Assembly: GCA_036186865.1 (NCBI GenBank)
Contig: AP025065.1
Span: forward strand, 13,321,192-13,385,191
DNA: 64,000 bases
Direction of reading: 5' to 3'
Source: Eustoma russellianum
Lineage: Eukaryota > Streptophyta > Magnoliopsida > Gentianales > Gentianaceae
The notes beneath the pieces were generated by a model. The model searched no databases. It was not told the origin of the DNA and saw only the letters and a list, made by a program, of their open reading frames with translations. How positions within the stretch are numbered: position 1 is the first letter of the stretch; each line of letters starts with the position of its first letter. A program made the translations under genes and the position numbers. Below, one piece after another: positions 22,993 to 34,537 of this stretch.

Positions 22993-24989
22993 CCACTTTA
23001 TAGTTGTATCTTTTGATGTGTGGGCTCCCTGCAATGTGCAAAAATGATTTAGGTACCCTTTTAACTTTGGGTCCTTTCGAGTTAGTTAATCACCTCTTGG
23101 TAAAAGTACCTTTTGGTACCCATACTTGGGTGATCCTTCTCGGTCTAGCAAATGGCAAGAATGTAGATGAAGGTGCGATATAGTAGACATGTGGTGAATG
23201 CACTTTGGGCCTTTGCCCAAGGACTCCTTTATACTCATGTATGCAGGACGTTTTTGATATGTCCTTGTGTGTGTGTGCGTAGTGCGTGGATGAAATGAAT
23301 GCCGTGTATGCATCACTCTTTTCTTTTCATATCTATATGGTACAAAATTGTATTTCGCATGATATGAAGAGGAAGTGGGGCGTGATGAGGGAAGAGGCGG
23401 TTTTTGCGTCATCTTAGACGCCATTTGAGGCTTTGGGGTGTCTACTCTCTTAGACACAGCAAACTTAGTTGGTTTAGTGGATACTTCATTAGTATCAACG
23501 TATCATGCTTTTGTGACAAGATAATACGATGCAGCATGTTAGATCTCGTATCAAACTGTTTCATCATTTTCTGTAAGTCTATATTCCTTGATTTCAAACT
23601 TGAAATCTCGGATTTCATTTCGTTATTTTGAGTGGTTAATGATGAAATCTCTGTCTTTAATGCAGTGATGATGCATGATGACTCTTTCTTTGAATCGTTT
23701 AATTGAGCGACAAGATTCTCGTTAGAAGATTCTAACAGTTTCTTATCTTCAATTAATTGCTTCTTTTCCTTAGCGAGAGTCTTAGTGAATTTATGCAATT
23801 CTAAATACTGACTAAAAAGATCATCATAAGAAGGCTCGGAGTCAGAATCAGAATCAGATGATACCTCATTAGATGCTTTGGACACAAAGCATACTTGTGC
23901 AGTCTCTTCTTCGGTTTCAGTCTCGGAATCTGATGTATCACTCCAGGTGGAGGCCTTTAGAGCACGTTTCCTTTGCTTAGGTTCTGAGACGAGTCTATTC
24001 TTGTTCCGTTCCTTGTCAGGGTATTTATTTGTTTGCTTTTCTTTATTGGGGCAGTCATATGATAAATGTCCAAGTTTGCCACATTCATAACATTTAACAT
24101 CTTTATCATTTGTCTTGTTCTTATTTCTTTTAGTCGTAGTGCCCTTATTTTTGTTTCTAAATTACCTTCTCATAAATTTTCTTAAACCTTTAGCCAATAG
24201 AATTAGGTCATCGTTATCCGATTCAGAATCACTATCATCTATGTGATCGGAAGAAGTAGAGACGTATTCATTCGATTTAAAAGCAATAGCTTTACCTTGT
24301 TTAGATGTTTTCGATTTCCGTATGGTGAGTTTATTTTCATACACCTTAAGTGATCCAATTAACTCTTCCATCTTTATTGAGTTCGTTTCTTTGCTTTCTT
24401 CTATTGCGGTTACTTTAGGGTCCCACTCTGATGGAAGGCTTCGCAAGACTTTCTGTACTTTTTCCTCTATGGTAAAAGCTTTACCAAGAGACTCAAGAGA
24501 ATTGTAGATGTTAGTCAAACGAAGATCCATATCAACAATAGATTCATTAGGCAATAGTTTAAACGACTCAAGTGTGGACATAAGCATGTTTATCTTTGAC
24601 TCTTTTACTTGACTCGTGCCTTCGTGTTTCATTTCGAGTATCCTCCACATCTCTTGTGCACTAGAACAGTTTGAGACATAACTAGACTCACTCTTACTTA
24701 ATCCATTTAAGAGCAATTGCATAGCCCAAGCATTCATGCTAAGTTTCTTTTTATCATCACTTGTATATTCTTGTCTAGGTTTAACAACTTCTAGTGTGAC
24801 TCCGTCTACGGTGGATAATTTAGATGGAACAAAAGGACCATCTTCTATAATCGACCAAAGATCAATATCTATTGCCATAAGAAAAAGCTTCATTCTTAGT
24901 TTCCATTGAATAAACAACTCACCGTCAAAAAGAGTAGGCCTTTGGCTCGACATACCTTCTTGCTCGGTTTTGAGATTTGTGGTTGTCAC
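22993..24989 (-). pseudogene. Sirevirus gag with zinc knuckle and coiled coil
   Basis: The first frame is open from 24989 to 24162. Its first in-frame ATG is near 24953 (MSSQRPTLFDGELF), since 24987-24989 is GTG. It shows the copia gag (UBN2-type) pattern, including WKLRMKLFL. A TAA at 24162-24164 interrupts it, but the same frame goes on to a CCHC knuckle (CYECGKLGHLSYDC, about 24050-24093), an acidic serine stretch, and a coiled coil rich in Lys/Glu/Leu (about 23850-23540). A frameshift near 23450 moves to the basic Pro/Ser/His-rich frame 23457-23086. Gag packages the element RNA; the coiled-coil extension is typical of Sireviruses. Confidence 0.8.
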
Positions 24990-25028
24990 TTCACTGAATC
25001 ATTGGATCCTTTGTAGTGAGTGTTCCTA

Positions 25029-25041
25029 CGCTCTGATACCA
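25029..25041 (-). promoter_or_regulatory. Primer-binding site for initiator methionine tRNA
   Basis: On the minus strand TGGTATCAGAGCG lies two bases inside the 5' LTR edge. This is the standard plant copia sequence pairing with the 3' end of initiator tRNA-Met, which primes first-strand synthesis. Confidence 0.9.
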
Positions 25042-25043
25042 CT

Positions 25044-26816
25044 TGTAGGATCTGCAAGGCACCACTAGAAGGGGGGTTGAATAGTTGGTGCGGAAAGTGT
25101 GGTTTTTAAAATTGTTTTGACCAAAAACTCAACTTCTGAAAACAAATTTTGTTTTCAGGATCAGTTTTAAAAAGTTTTTAAAACTAGGTTGTAAGTCTTC
25201 AAAAACTCTGAAATTTTGAGAGAATTTAGCCTCAGATGTTATGAGTGTCTCCAAAAAAATTTCAGATTTAAATTCAACCTTTAACCCCTTCAAAAATCGT
25301 TGGTGGTCAGATTGCGCGAATCTGCCAGAAACGGTAGACTGTTTTGAAAAATTTATTCCTGTTTGTACTTAACTCCAATTGCTCTGAAATTTTAACCACT
25401 AACCCCTTATATGTTGTATTTAAATAGGTTGAAACAGTTTTAAAAAATTTCTTGGGAAGTTAGTCAAATACACTCAAAGTCTCAACCTTTACAAGCCTGA
25501 AAATCAGACTGCACTAGTCTCAGAACTTTGGATGTTTGATTGACCTATACTTATCCAAAAGGGTTGAACTGCCAAATTAACCCTAAGATGTGTGGCTATG
25601 TTTCTGGAAATTTTCATAATTTTTGAAAATCGTTTTACTATTTTTACGAACGTAAACAAAAAGAGTAAACAGTGCTGAAACAGAATATAAGTGCTGAAAG
25701 TAAATGACACTGAGAATTTTATACTGGTTCGGTTATAAACAACCTACTCCAGTCTTCGATGAACACCTTCCTCGGTTCACACTAGTCACACATGCAAATA
25801 CACCTTACCACAGGGTTGATGGAGTTACACACCAACTCCAACCCTTTACAAACTTTGAATGATGAATACAATTACGCACGAACACCACCACCTTGCAAGA
25901 ATGAAGATTGATCACACCTTGATCAATCTTTTACAAAGATATAGAATATGTTGTGGTCTAAGATAAGCCTATTCAAGAATATGAATGTAAGTACAATAGG
26001 CTTTCAAAAAGAAGAAAGAAAGAGAGTGTAGAAGAAGAAGTGCTAGGCTTTTTTATCACAAGAGTGTAATGCTTGTTCTTGTCTTTTGTTTTGCTCTTCT
26101 CCTTTCCATTTATGCAAAATGGTCGTCCCCCCCCCTATGTGCTCTCCCCTCTTGAAAATTGTCTTCTAAGTCCTTGGGAGAATGTGTGGCATCATTGTGA
26201 CATGATCTTGCTTGCTTGGCACCTTCTCATTGGATGATCATTTAACCTTTTCTTACTTGGCACTCCATGATTGGTTGAATGTTGTCATCATTTGATGACT
26301 TGGAAAATCTGAAAATTCCACTAAAAGCATTTGCCAAAATCAACATAAATTAGTTGCCATAACTCATAAGATTATCATCCAAATCAAGCAAGACAAAATT
26401 TCTCCAAATAAGGTGAAAATTTCGGCCATTAAGACTACTTGACATGCTGAAATTTCAGCATGTGTTACATGGTGACATACTTCAAATTCCTTCCAAATTT
26501 TCATTGATTTTTCTTTTAAAATAAATCACCAATTGGTAGCAAATATTCTCATCATTTTGGAAATGAAATTTGGACAATAATAAGGCCACAAAATCGGCCA
26601 AGGTACATTCCCGCACATGCTAAAAAATTTCAGCATGTGTGATATTCAAGATATCACACTTTATGATTTTGTATCTTATTCAAATTACTTCCAATTCTCC
26701 TTCAATCAATCACATAATTCAAGACACAAAACTTGTCTAATTTGAAGAGGAAATTCGGCCACCATATAGTGCACATGCTGAAATTTTCAGCATGTGTTAC
26801 AAATGAGATAAAGTTT
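25044..26816 (-). mobile_element. 5' LTR of the Sirevirus element, outer end truncated
   Basis: It is collinear and nearly identical with 9564-11390 apart from small indels, for example a 50-base block near 10700 absent here. Identity stops after AAAGTTTA at 26816, where different DNA begins; about 1.2 kb of the LTR is missing. It carries the same three palindromes (26442-26463, 26613-26640, 26772-26796). Confidence 0.85.
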
Positions 26817-27160
26817 ATCAAACGTGACGTGTCGGCCTCTAACTGGTCTGCTCTGCGCATTTACTGTCTGCGCAGAGTACGAGGCGTCAGTTATGCACCT
26901 TTTTGCATTCGGCGGTTACAGAGATCGAGAGTGAGAGCATCGAGGTGACCCTTGGTCTGCCGAGATGAAACCCTATAAATAGGGCCTTCAGACTCAGAAT
27001 TATCTTCTTCTGCTTTCTGTTCACTCAGACTCTTCTTCTCCGGCATTAGTCTTCCATATTCCGGCGATCTCAGTTTTTCCCAGACATATTAGTCTTTTCC
27101 GGTCTTCTTCTTCCTTTCTACTCTGCTTTTACTGTAAGTCTTCTTTTACAATTCTTCATC
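26817..27160 (+). promoter_or_regulatory. Promoter and leader of the antisense transposon gene
   Basis: A TATA box, TATAAATA, at 26974-26981 lies about 185 bases before the ATG at 27161, so transcription probably starts near 27005. Upstream are an ACGTG core in GTGACGTGTCGG (about 26824-26835) and a perfect 9-bp stem, CTCTGCGCA with TGCGCAGAG, in the 26840-26880 interval. The leader is rich in TCTTC. The left border cuts the Sirevirus LTR. Confidence 0.55.
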
Positions 27161-30059
27161 ATGCCTGCTTCATCCCATGATTCTCAAAAAAATTTTGAAT
27201 GTGCTTCTTACACCGTCGGCGGTGGAGGAAATTCCAACTCTCCATCTCCATCTTGGACGATGGTCTCTGGTGATGACCTTTCTATTAGTAATATGCGCCG
27301 GACCACTGGTGACACTGCTCAGTCCAGCAGAGCTTTCACCGTGGTTGACTCTTCACTGGAGCAAGTAAGGATTGCTCCTGCTCCGGCATCTATAAATCCC
27401 CCGACTCCGCTAAGGGATCCATCTATGTTCACGGAGGTCCTTGAAAGAGGTCTGCCGTCTCTCTTGGTTCAAGAGTCTTTTTGCAATTTGTCCGAGGCCG
27501 AGGTAGACCGGATTTGCAAATTCCACAAAATAGACCAAAATCGGTTCGTCCCAATCCTTCCTTTGCCTGGTCAGACTGCTTATGATCCTCCAAAAGATTA
27601 TGAAGCAGTCTACGAGGACTACTTCAAGTCGGGCTTTAATCTACCTATTCCTGAACCTCTTACCCGAATTATGCGGGCTTATGGTCTTAGGATTCCTCAG
27701 ATCCAACCAAATGGTCTGAAGCTCGTCCTTTGCTATATTATTTTTCTCAGAATAGCTGAGTCCCCCTTTAACGCCACTATTTTTAGAGCCCTTTTTGCCT
27801 GTCGGGCCTCGCATAGCTGGTATTACTTCAGCAAGCGGGCCTCTAACACCGACTTTCCCTTCGCCATTAATATTCCTACCTTCAATAAGAGATGGAAAGG
27901 TAGATTTTTTACGTCAAAAAGGCTGAGCTGTCGAGTGGAAACATCTGGAAATCCGGCATAGCCAACAATATGAAGCCGGACCCAGATTACTTGAGTGAAG
28001 CAGTCAGACTTCGGAGTCTGTCCATCCTCATTGACAGGCAGAGGGTGGACTACGACATTTTGATGGCAGCCGACCTCAGCCATTCGGCTGTGGGTCAAAA
28101 CTATTTGCCCCTTTCTCCCGACAACTTGCTCATTGTCAGAGGTCGGTCTTGATGCACTTTCCTTTTAGTATTTTTCTTACTTTCAGTAGCTAACTGTTTC
28201 ATCCTTGATGCAGGCTCAATGGCTTTTGGCAACACTTCCCATTCCAGCAGACTGGCCGAGGCGGCAGCCAGGAAAAGAGCCTGCAAGGCTAGAAGAGTGG
28301 ATGCTCTTTCATCTGCTGGGGGAACTTCTGCTCTAGCTCTGCCCCCAGTTCCTGCTATTGCCGAACCCGTGCAAGCAGAGCTCGAACCAGGTAACTAGAA
28401 CTTTTTCCAACCTCAAATTTTTCTAAGTGTTTAGCTCTGTTTCTGACTTAATCTGTTGCTTCTTGCAGCTCCGCCAATAGAGATTCAGGATGACGAGCCT
28501 GAGGTCCAACTCCTACCTCAGGCTTCAACTGAGTTTGAAGAAACGGCAGAAGTGGGTGATGGCTCGAGCCTTCGCCCAAGAAAAAGACAAAGGGGCGAAG
28601 GCTCCACTGGCCGAGATGCGGGGCCATCTCAGCCTTTGGAAATGGCTTTTTCCGAGCCAGATGAGGAAGCCCTGCCTCAGCCGACTGAATGGCATGACCC
28701 AATTCTCATTGGGTTTTCAGAAGGTGATTCGGCTGTGGACCCAGCTATAGCCAGAAAACTGAACAAAGTGGCTGTTCTGCCCCTGGATCATCAGAAATTC
28801 AAAGCAGCTTCTTGGGGGAACCTGAAGGATGTCCTTCATTCCAATATTGTTTTGGTAAGCAAAAATTTCTAAGTCTTTGTTTACTTTTATCACTTAGTCA
28901 TATTTCTAACTTTACTTCCTGGCAGGTCTGAGCCCAAGAATTGGAATCCTTGGCTCATGGAGAAGAATTTTTTGAAGATCTTCAAGCCAAAACCAAAGAG
29001 CTTGAAGAGGCTGACCAGCAGAGAGCTGTGCTGACTCAGCAAGTAAATGCTCTGCGAGCTGATGTCTCTCAACTCCAGCAAAGGGTCTGTCATACCCCGC
29101 AACTTTTGGGTCCGACATTAAATAATTAGGAAGTAACTTAAAATACAATTTATTAATTGTATAGATTTATGAGGCATAATTGAATAAAATATAGGTGAAA
29201 GAATAGTCAAAAAGCTGAAATCAAGAAAAGTAGGCTAAAATACCAAAAATGCCCTCACCCCTTAAATGATGGGGAGTTACAACATTTAGTATAACTCCCC
29301 ATGAGAGAGAGAGGAGTTGGGTGCCAGTTACAAGGAAAAAAAGAGGAAGAGAAGGAACGACTGAGAGGAGGAGGAGAAAGGAGGAGAAAAGAGAAAGAAG
29401 AAGAAGAGAAGAAGAGATGGAAGAAAGAGCGGCCAATCTAGATTCAACCTTTTCCAAAATCCTGCAGTACACTTGTAAGACTATCTAGAAACAAAGGCAA
29501 GTAATCTTTCTATACGCTTTACGCAAATTTTGGTTCCAACAGGCCATATGTTCTTATAAAGAGAAAATTTAGATCACATATTGGTAATTTTGATATGCTT
29601 GTGTTAAATGCTCTACTTTATGTATTTGTTGTTGGTTGGATGAATAAAGTTGTATTATTTGCGCCTAAATCTGAAAGTATTCATGTTTTGCTTCATTGTT
29701 GATAAACATGCCCTTAAAGTGTCATCTTTGTTGTAAATATTGTTTGTGGTAATTGTCATGTTTTCTAATGGTTGCTTTAGATGATTTGAGATGAGTTGAG
29801 GAAGATTTGAAGAGATAGAGGAGATGTGATGTAAGTTGAACATGGGGTAGAAGATTGATGATACATCCGGAGATATGAATATTAGAAGGCTTAAGGTTGA
29901 TGCAAACTGATAGAGGTAAAGATTAAACTGAGTTTGTGGTGTGTTGTACATGATGTAAATCAGATTGTAAGGTAGAATTTGAGGTGTTAAGGCTGAAAGA
30001 GTGAAGGGAGAAGATGAAGAGAGGAAGTTACTGCAGAAATTGCAGTTTCTGGAACCGTC

Positions 30060-30390
30060 AGAACACTTCGAACACCTACATTAGGCGCTCAATGTCACAT
30101 TAGGCGCCTAAAGTAGGCGTTCAATGTGTCCCAGTGTATTCCAGAGCACTTCGAACACCTACATTAGGCGCTTCATGTCACATAAGGCGCTTCATGTAGG
30201 CGTTCGATGTGTCACAGCACATTCCAGAACACTTCGAACACCTCTGAAGGTGTTCGATGTCATATAAAGCGCTTCATGTAGGCGTTCGATGTATACCAGC
30301 ACATTCCAGATGACTTCGAACGCCTAGAATAGGCGCTCCAAGTCACTTTAGGCGCCTCCTGAAGGCGTTCCAAGTGTACTGGAAGTTCCT
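30060..30390. repeat. 83-bp tandem array (four units) in LTR D
   Basis: ACTTCGAAC recurs at 30065, 30148, 30231 and 30313, giving periods of 83, 83 and 82. Each unit holds inverted pairs of GAACACCT or GAACGCCT with AGGCGTTC or AGGCGCTC, so every unit can fold. Confidence 0.75.
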
Positions 30391-30471
30391 TTTGACCCTT
30401 AAGCGCTCCATGTGTGTGAAATACCTTTATTCTCTTCCATTGCTCATAAAATACAAGTGTTTTTGAAGTGT

Positions 30472-30750
30472 GCTTGAGTTGTAAACATTAAGTGTGAATG
30501 AGTAGGGTTAAGTATGAATTCGAAGTGAATTTGCGATACGAAAGGGCATGAAGTGGTATGAATGAGGTGTACTTGAGTTGTAAACATTAAGTGTGAATGA
30601 ATAAAGTTAGGTATGAATTTGAAGTGAGCTAGCAATATGAAAGGGCACAAAATGGTACGAATAAGGTGTGTTTGAGGAAGTATGAATGAGCAAGATTAAG
30701 TATGAACTCGAGATGATTTCTGTAATACAAAAGGACATGAAATGGTACAA
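30472..30750. repeat. About 100-bp tandem array in LTR D
   Basis: CTTGAGTTGTAAACATTAAG recurs at 30472 and 30572; a third, degraded copy runs to about 30750 (shared AAAGGGCATGAAGTGGTA-type text). No coding role is evident. Confidence 0.65.
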
Positions 30751-30944
30751 GCAGGGTGTGATAGATGTTCAGGACTTTGTACTTGATATGTAAAGTGTGT
30801 GTGCATGTTTACACGTTGGATATGATGTTACATGAGCATTCTGCATCATGACATGAACGCTTTGCATTTCAACATGAGTTTTGTTTTGCGAAAAGAATAT
30901 GAGTTTGAAAAGAAGATTAAAGTTTTCAAAAAGCAACTGTGGCT

Positions 30945-31240
30945 GCTGGTTGATTGCAGGGTATAAAAGTCACGCCTGCGAAAGCAGGATATAAAAGCGT
31001 GACCTGTGAATCAACAGCAGGGTATAAAGTATTTTATGAGGCCGTGGACCTGTCAGCACGGAAAATAAAGTTATTTCATGGGATCGTGGACCTATCAGCA
31101 CGGAAAATAAAGTTATATGTTATGGGGCCGTGGACCTTTCAGCACGGGGTATAAAGTTATATGTTATGGGGCCGTGGACCTTTCAGCACGGGATATAAAG
31201 TTCTGTTTACTGTGGACTGATCACCCACAGGGTATAAAGT
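30945..31240. repeat. Stem-loop array with TATAAAGT linkers in LTR D
   Basis: Units near 31042, 31084, 31127, 31170 and 31209 have the form CCGTGGACC...CAGCACGG or CTGTGG...CCACAG, each followed by a (A/G)TATAAAGTT or AAATAAAGTT linker. Spacing is about 42-43 bases, much as in the arrays of LTRs A and B. The earlier GCCTGCGAAAGCAGG unit near 30977 is a shorter version. Confidence 0.65.
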
Positions 31241-32454
31241 TTTGCTACGCGAAGAATATGATAAGAAGAATTATGAAAAGTTTTGTGAAATGACACGCAT
31301 GGCATGTTTACAAAAGAAGACATATGCATGGGTTTTGTGTGTGGTTTTGAAGAAGTACATACATCATGATATACGAAGCATAAGATTTGACATGCAAGAA
31401 ATGTTACTAGCATATGTTCTGTTTATGTAGAATGTTTGGCTCTATATGTGTTGGTTTTGTTTTGTGTGTCAATTATGTGGCTTACTTGGATTTGATGAAT
31501 CGTTATAAAGATGTTATTTGCCAACCCGAGCACCTTATTTTGGGCATTGACTTATATACTGGTGGACTCGTCGTGTGTGGTCCCGTAAGGTGTATAGACG
31601 GGTTACTTGCTGGTGATGTTTTTGCTAAGAACAATTACTCTATCTCCTTTTCAGGTGAGCCAAAGTACAAGACGATTTTTGTAGAAGATATCGGCGAGTG
31701 GGCTCATTGGGACGATAGTCACTAAAAGGGACAGGCTTACAGTCCTTATCCTTTAGTTGAGGGATTTACCGTTAAAACTTTGTATTGAAGGATATTTTAG
31801 ACACTCTCCCTGACACGTTTTATTTCCGCTGTGTTTCTATTGGTTACATTGATGTTAGTGAAGTTTTAAATTCTACGACTTTCCGCTGATTTATCTTACG
31901 TCATTAATGACATGTGCTTGATCTGCTTTGACGCTTCGTAGTTCTCGTAGTAGACTACAGCGGGTGCACTGGTATCGATGTCTAGTATTGGGCCGGGGCG
32001 CTACAGGTCCGAAGATGCTGAGATGAAGTTGGCCACTTCCAACTCAAAGGCAGATGAGTTGGAACATAAAGTGGCTGACCTAGAATTGGCTTCCACCCAG
32101 TCTCTGACCGAGATTGAAGTTTTGAAGAAAGAGAAGGCTGAACTGTTGCAGCGAAGTTACAACTTTGAAGAGTAGTTGGATCAACTGCGTCAACAATTAG
32201 CTGAGGCCGAGGTCAAAGCAGTTGCTGATTTTAGAAGATCCCAGCTGTTTGAAGAAAACATGATTCTGCTGCAAAGTTCAGCTATGGAGGTCGGCCGAAA
32301 AGAAGCCACTGACGTCTGCTCTGAAATATATCCAGAATTGAACAAAGAAGGTTCTCGCCTGGCCGAGCTGTACAACTCAAGTGCTTCCCAAGAATTCGAC
32401 AATCAATTCCAGCAGTCCTTAGAAAGAGCCGACTTGAGGGAAGACGAATACTAG

Positions 32455-32860
32455 TCTTAGGATCTTTTTTGTAATCAGTAATGAGCAGACCTCAATTGTA
32501 TTTTGTTCTTTAAATCTCTATGAATGGAAAAAAAATTCTAAGTCTTTGCAACTTATTTTTCCCTTTTGTTCTGCTTTTTTGCTTCAACTTTTTCTACTAA
32601 GTCTTTTCTTTCCAAACTTATTGTTGCCGAGTTCTCACATCGGCCTTGATAAACTCAATCAGTTTAACTGAAAACAAACTAAGTCACCAAGCTTTAAAAT
32701 ATAGAATAAACCTGTCATTCTGCCGAGCTGAGATGAAATCTTTTGGCCCAGGTTTCCCTTGTAACGGCCAGGATGTAATAACAATTTCTTGAACTGAACT
32801 TTCACAGAGATGATTCGGACTCCAGGAGCTACTCTGCTTCACACTTATATTCTTCCAGGT
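32455..32860. other. Non-coding flank of the antisense gene
   Basis: Downstream sequence after the TAG at 32454. It is T-rich with possible polyadenylation-type text ('ctttaaatctctatgaatgg'). No further gene is seen. Confidence 0.4.
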
Positions 32861-33690
32861 ATAGACTTTTGAGTCATGCTCTTATAGGATTGATCTGGAC
32901 TCCAGGGTCTGCCCTATGTAATGCGGCCAAATCTTGCCTTGTAGCGGCCGAGATGATTATGTTCAGTAAATTTTTGCCATGAACTTTCGTAGAACTGACC
33001 TGGACTCCAGGATCTGCTCTGCTGAACATTTCTTGGATTCTTTCAAGAGCTGATGAATAAATCATTGAATCTCATGGGACCGATCTGGAATCCAGGGTCT
33101 GCCCCATATTATATTCTCCTGCTCAGCAATTTTTGAACTGAGCTTATATTGAGTTGATCTGGACTCCAGGATCTGCTCTGCTGAACATCTCTTGGATTCT
33201 TCCAAGTGCTGATGAATAAATCATTAAATCTCATGGGACCGATCTAGAATCCAGGGTCTGCCCCATATTATATTCTCCTGCTCAGCAATTTTTGAACTGA
33301 GCTTATGTTGAGCTGATCTGGACTCCAGGATCTGCTCGGCTTAATATCTCTTGGATTCTTCCAAGTGCTGATGAATAAATCATTGAATCTCATGGGACCG
33401 ATCTGGACTCCAGGGTCTGCCCCATATTATATTCTCCTGCTCAACCATTCTTAATCTGAGATTTCACAAAGCTGATCTGGACTCCAGGGTCGGCTCTGAC
33501 GAATACTTGGATTATTCCAAGTGTTGATTGTTGAGTCATTTCTCTTTATAGGACTGATCTGGACTCCAGGGTCTGTCCTATATTACATGGCCTGGGTTTC
33601 CCCTTATAGTGGCCGAGATGATTATGTTCAACAATTCTTTTGACCTGAACATCTTTAAGAAGACTGATTTGGACTCCAGGATCCGTCTTG
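32860..33690. repeat. 159-bp tandem repeats with CCTGGACTCCAGG palindromes
   Basis: TGGACTCCAGG recurs at 33001, 33160, 33319 and 33478, exactly 159 bases apart, with degraded units on both sides. Each unit has two GATCTGG(A/C)(A/C)TCCAGG(A/G)TCTGC half-sites about 80 bases apart; several read as the 13-base palindrome CCTGGACTCCAGG. Tat-lineage gypsy elements are known for tandem repeats in their 3' untranslated region, which fits the placement after gag on the minus strand. Confidence 0.75.
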
Positions 33691-34537
33691 CTGAGGTGTG
33701 AAACTTGTCACCTTTAAGATTCCTTCAGGATAATTAGACAGCAAATAGTTGAGTCCCCAACGTGGGAGGACATTTAGCTCGAACTGAAACCTTGCTAAAT
33801 TAGAAGGCCAAGACCTTGAGAAAATTAAGGTAGTCCCCTGATAAGCCTTAGAACCGAGGTCGACCATGGGGTGGTCATGCACGCTGAAGTGGACCCCTGA
33901 TAAGCCCTAGGGCCGAGGTGAAACTTTGTCGTGGCTGGAAGGATACCATATCATTTCCTCAACCTGATGAGCCATATGAGAGAAGTCACCGAGATGGGGA
34001 AGCTTGTGTCCCGAGCTACTTCATGAGCCATAAGACAGAGATCGGCTAAGCGCGAATTCTGTCGGGCCCCAATTCTGTTACGACTCATAAAGTGAGCATC
34101 AGGAAGGCACAAAACTTCTTTTTCAGTCTGGATGAATCCCTCAGTATGAACCATAAGGTGAAAAGAGAATGAATATGCCCCCAAGCCAGGCTGAGTAACT
34201 GTGTCTTGGCCAAACTGATCTGGACCAGACATCTCCAAATAAGTGCGCCGAACTGAGACGGCTGAAGGACTTGATTAAGATATTGGAAATTTAAATCTCA
34301 TTTGTCGATAAAAAGCACTGCTTAATATATGGACAATTATTTTGCTCATAGCAAACGTGTAATAACAAAAAGTGTATTCCATTCACATTTATGTACATGA
34401 AGATTTGGAATACATATTTGAAAGATGAATCGTGACTCTTTTGTAGGCTTATGCTTTTAGATCAGCCGTATGTTTTTGGAGACCCGCAATCTCTGCCCAT
34501 CTGAATCTGAATCACCGTCTCTTGGCGACCTGTGTTG
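33691..34537 (-). other. Degraded interior of the Tat-like element
   Basis: No coherent frame of useful length is seen; repeated 'gagccataa' and 'cgaggt' blocks occur. This is where pol would lie in an autonomous relative, but no integrase or reverse transcriptase motif is legible. Confidence 0.4.

Larger units (their letters stand above)
19621..26816 (-). mobile_element. Decayed Sirevirus-lineage copia retrotransposon, both outer ends missing
   Basis: Reading on the minus strand: 5' LTR (26816-25044, outer end lost), primer-binding site, gag, protease, integrase, reverse transcriptase/RNase H, a multi-copy polypurine region, and 91 bases of the 3' LTR. The integrase-before-RT order is that of copia. 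The large gag with a coiled coil, the long LTR and the repeated polypurine tracts point to the Sirevirus lineage. Stops and frameshifts fall in every domain. Solo LTRs of the same family lie at 2285 and 9564. Confidence 0.85.
29088..32005 (+). mobile_element. Solo gypsy LTR D inside the transposon gene
   Basis: It begins TGTCATACCCCGCAAC and ends GGGCCGGGGCGCTACA, the same terminal style as the minus-strand end of LTR A (GGCCGGGGTGCGGAGCGCTACA reversed), so D is on the plus strand. GGGTC (29083-29087) and GGTCC (32006-32010) flank it, an imperfect 5-bp duplication. The interrupted gene's coiled-coil reading continues across it. No interior is present. It contains three repeat arrays. Confidence 0.7.
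27161..32454 (+). pseudogene. Spliced 'putative gypsy type transposon' gene (PF04195-like), broken
   Basis: The N-terminal frame 27161-27961 carries the conserved block around FKSGFNLPIPEPLTRIMRAYGLRIPQIQPN, which I recognise as the plant 'putative gypsy type transposon' family. A run of six T near 27910 has lost a base; the next frame (about 27915-28141) continues the domain. Probable introns: 28142-28213, 28391-28469, 28856-28925, each GT...AG. The later exons are low-complexity and coiled-coil (EDLQAKTKELEEADQQRAVL), and the gene resumes after the solo LTR at 32006 to a TAG at 32452-32454. In-frame stops follow the splice at 28926 (TGA) and occur at 32173 (TAG). In Tat-lineage gypsy elements, extra ORFs, some antisense, have been reported; this one lies opposite a gag fragment and fits that pattern. 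Confidence 0.65.

Noticed and set aside
28448..29148. Minus-strand ORFs across the antisense transposon gene
   Set aside because: They run across predicted introns and exons, and only the plus strand keeps splice logic and coiled-coil text.
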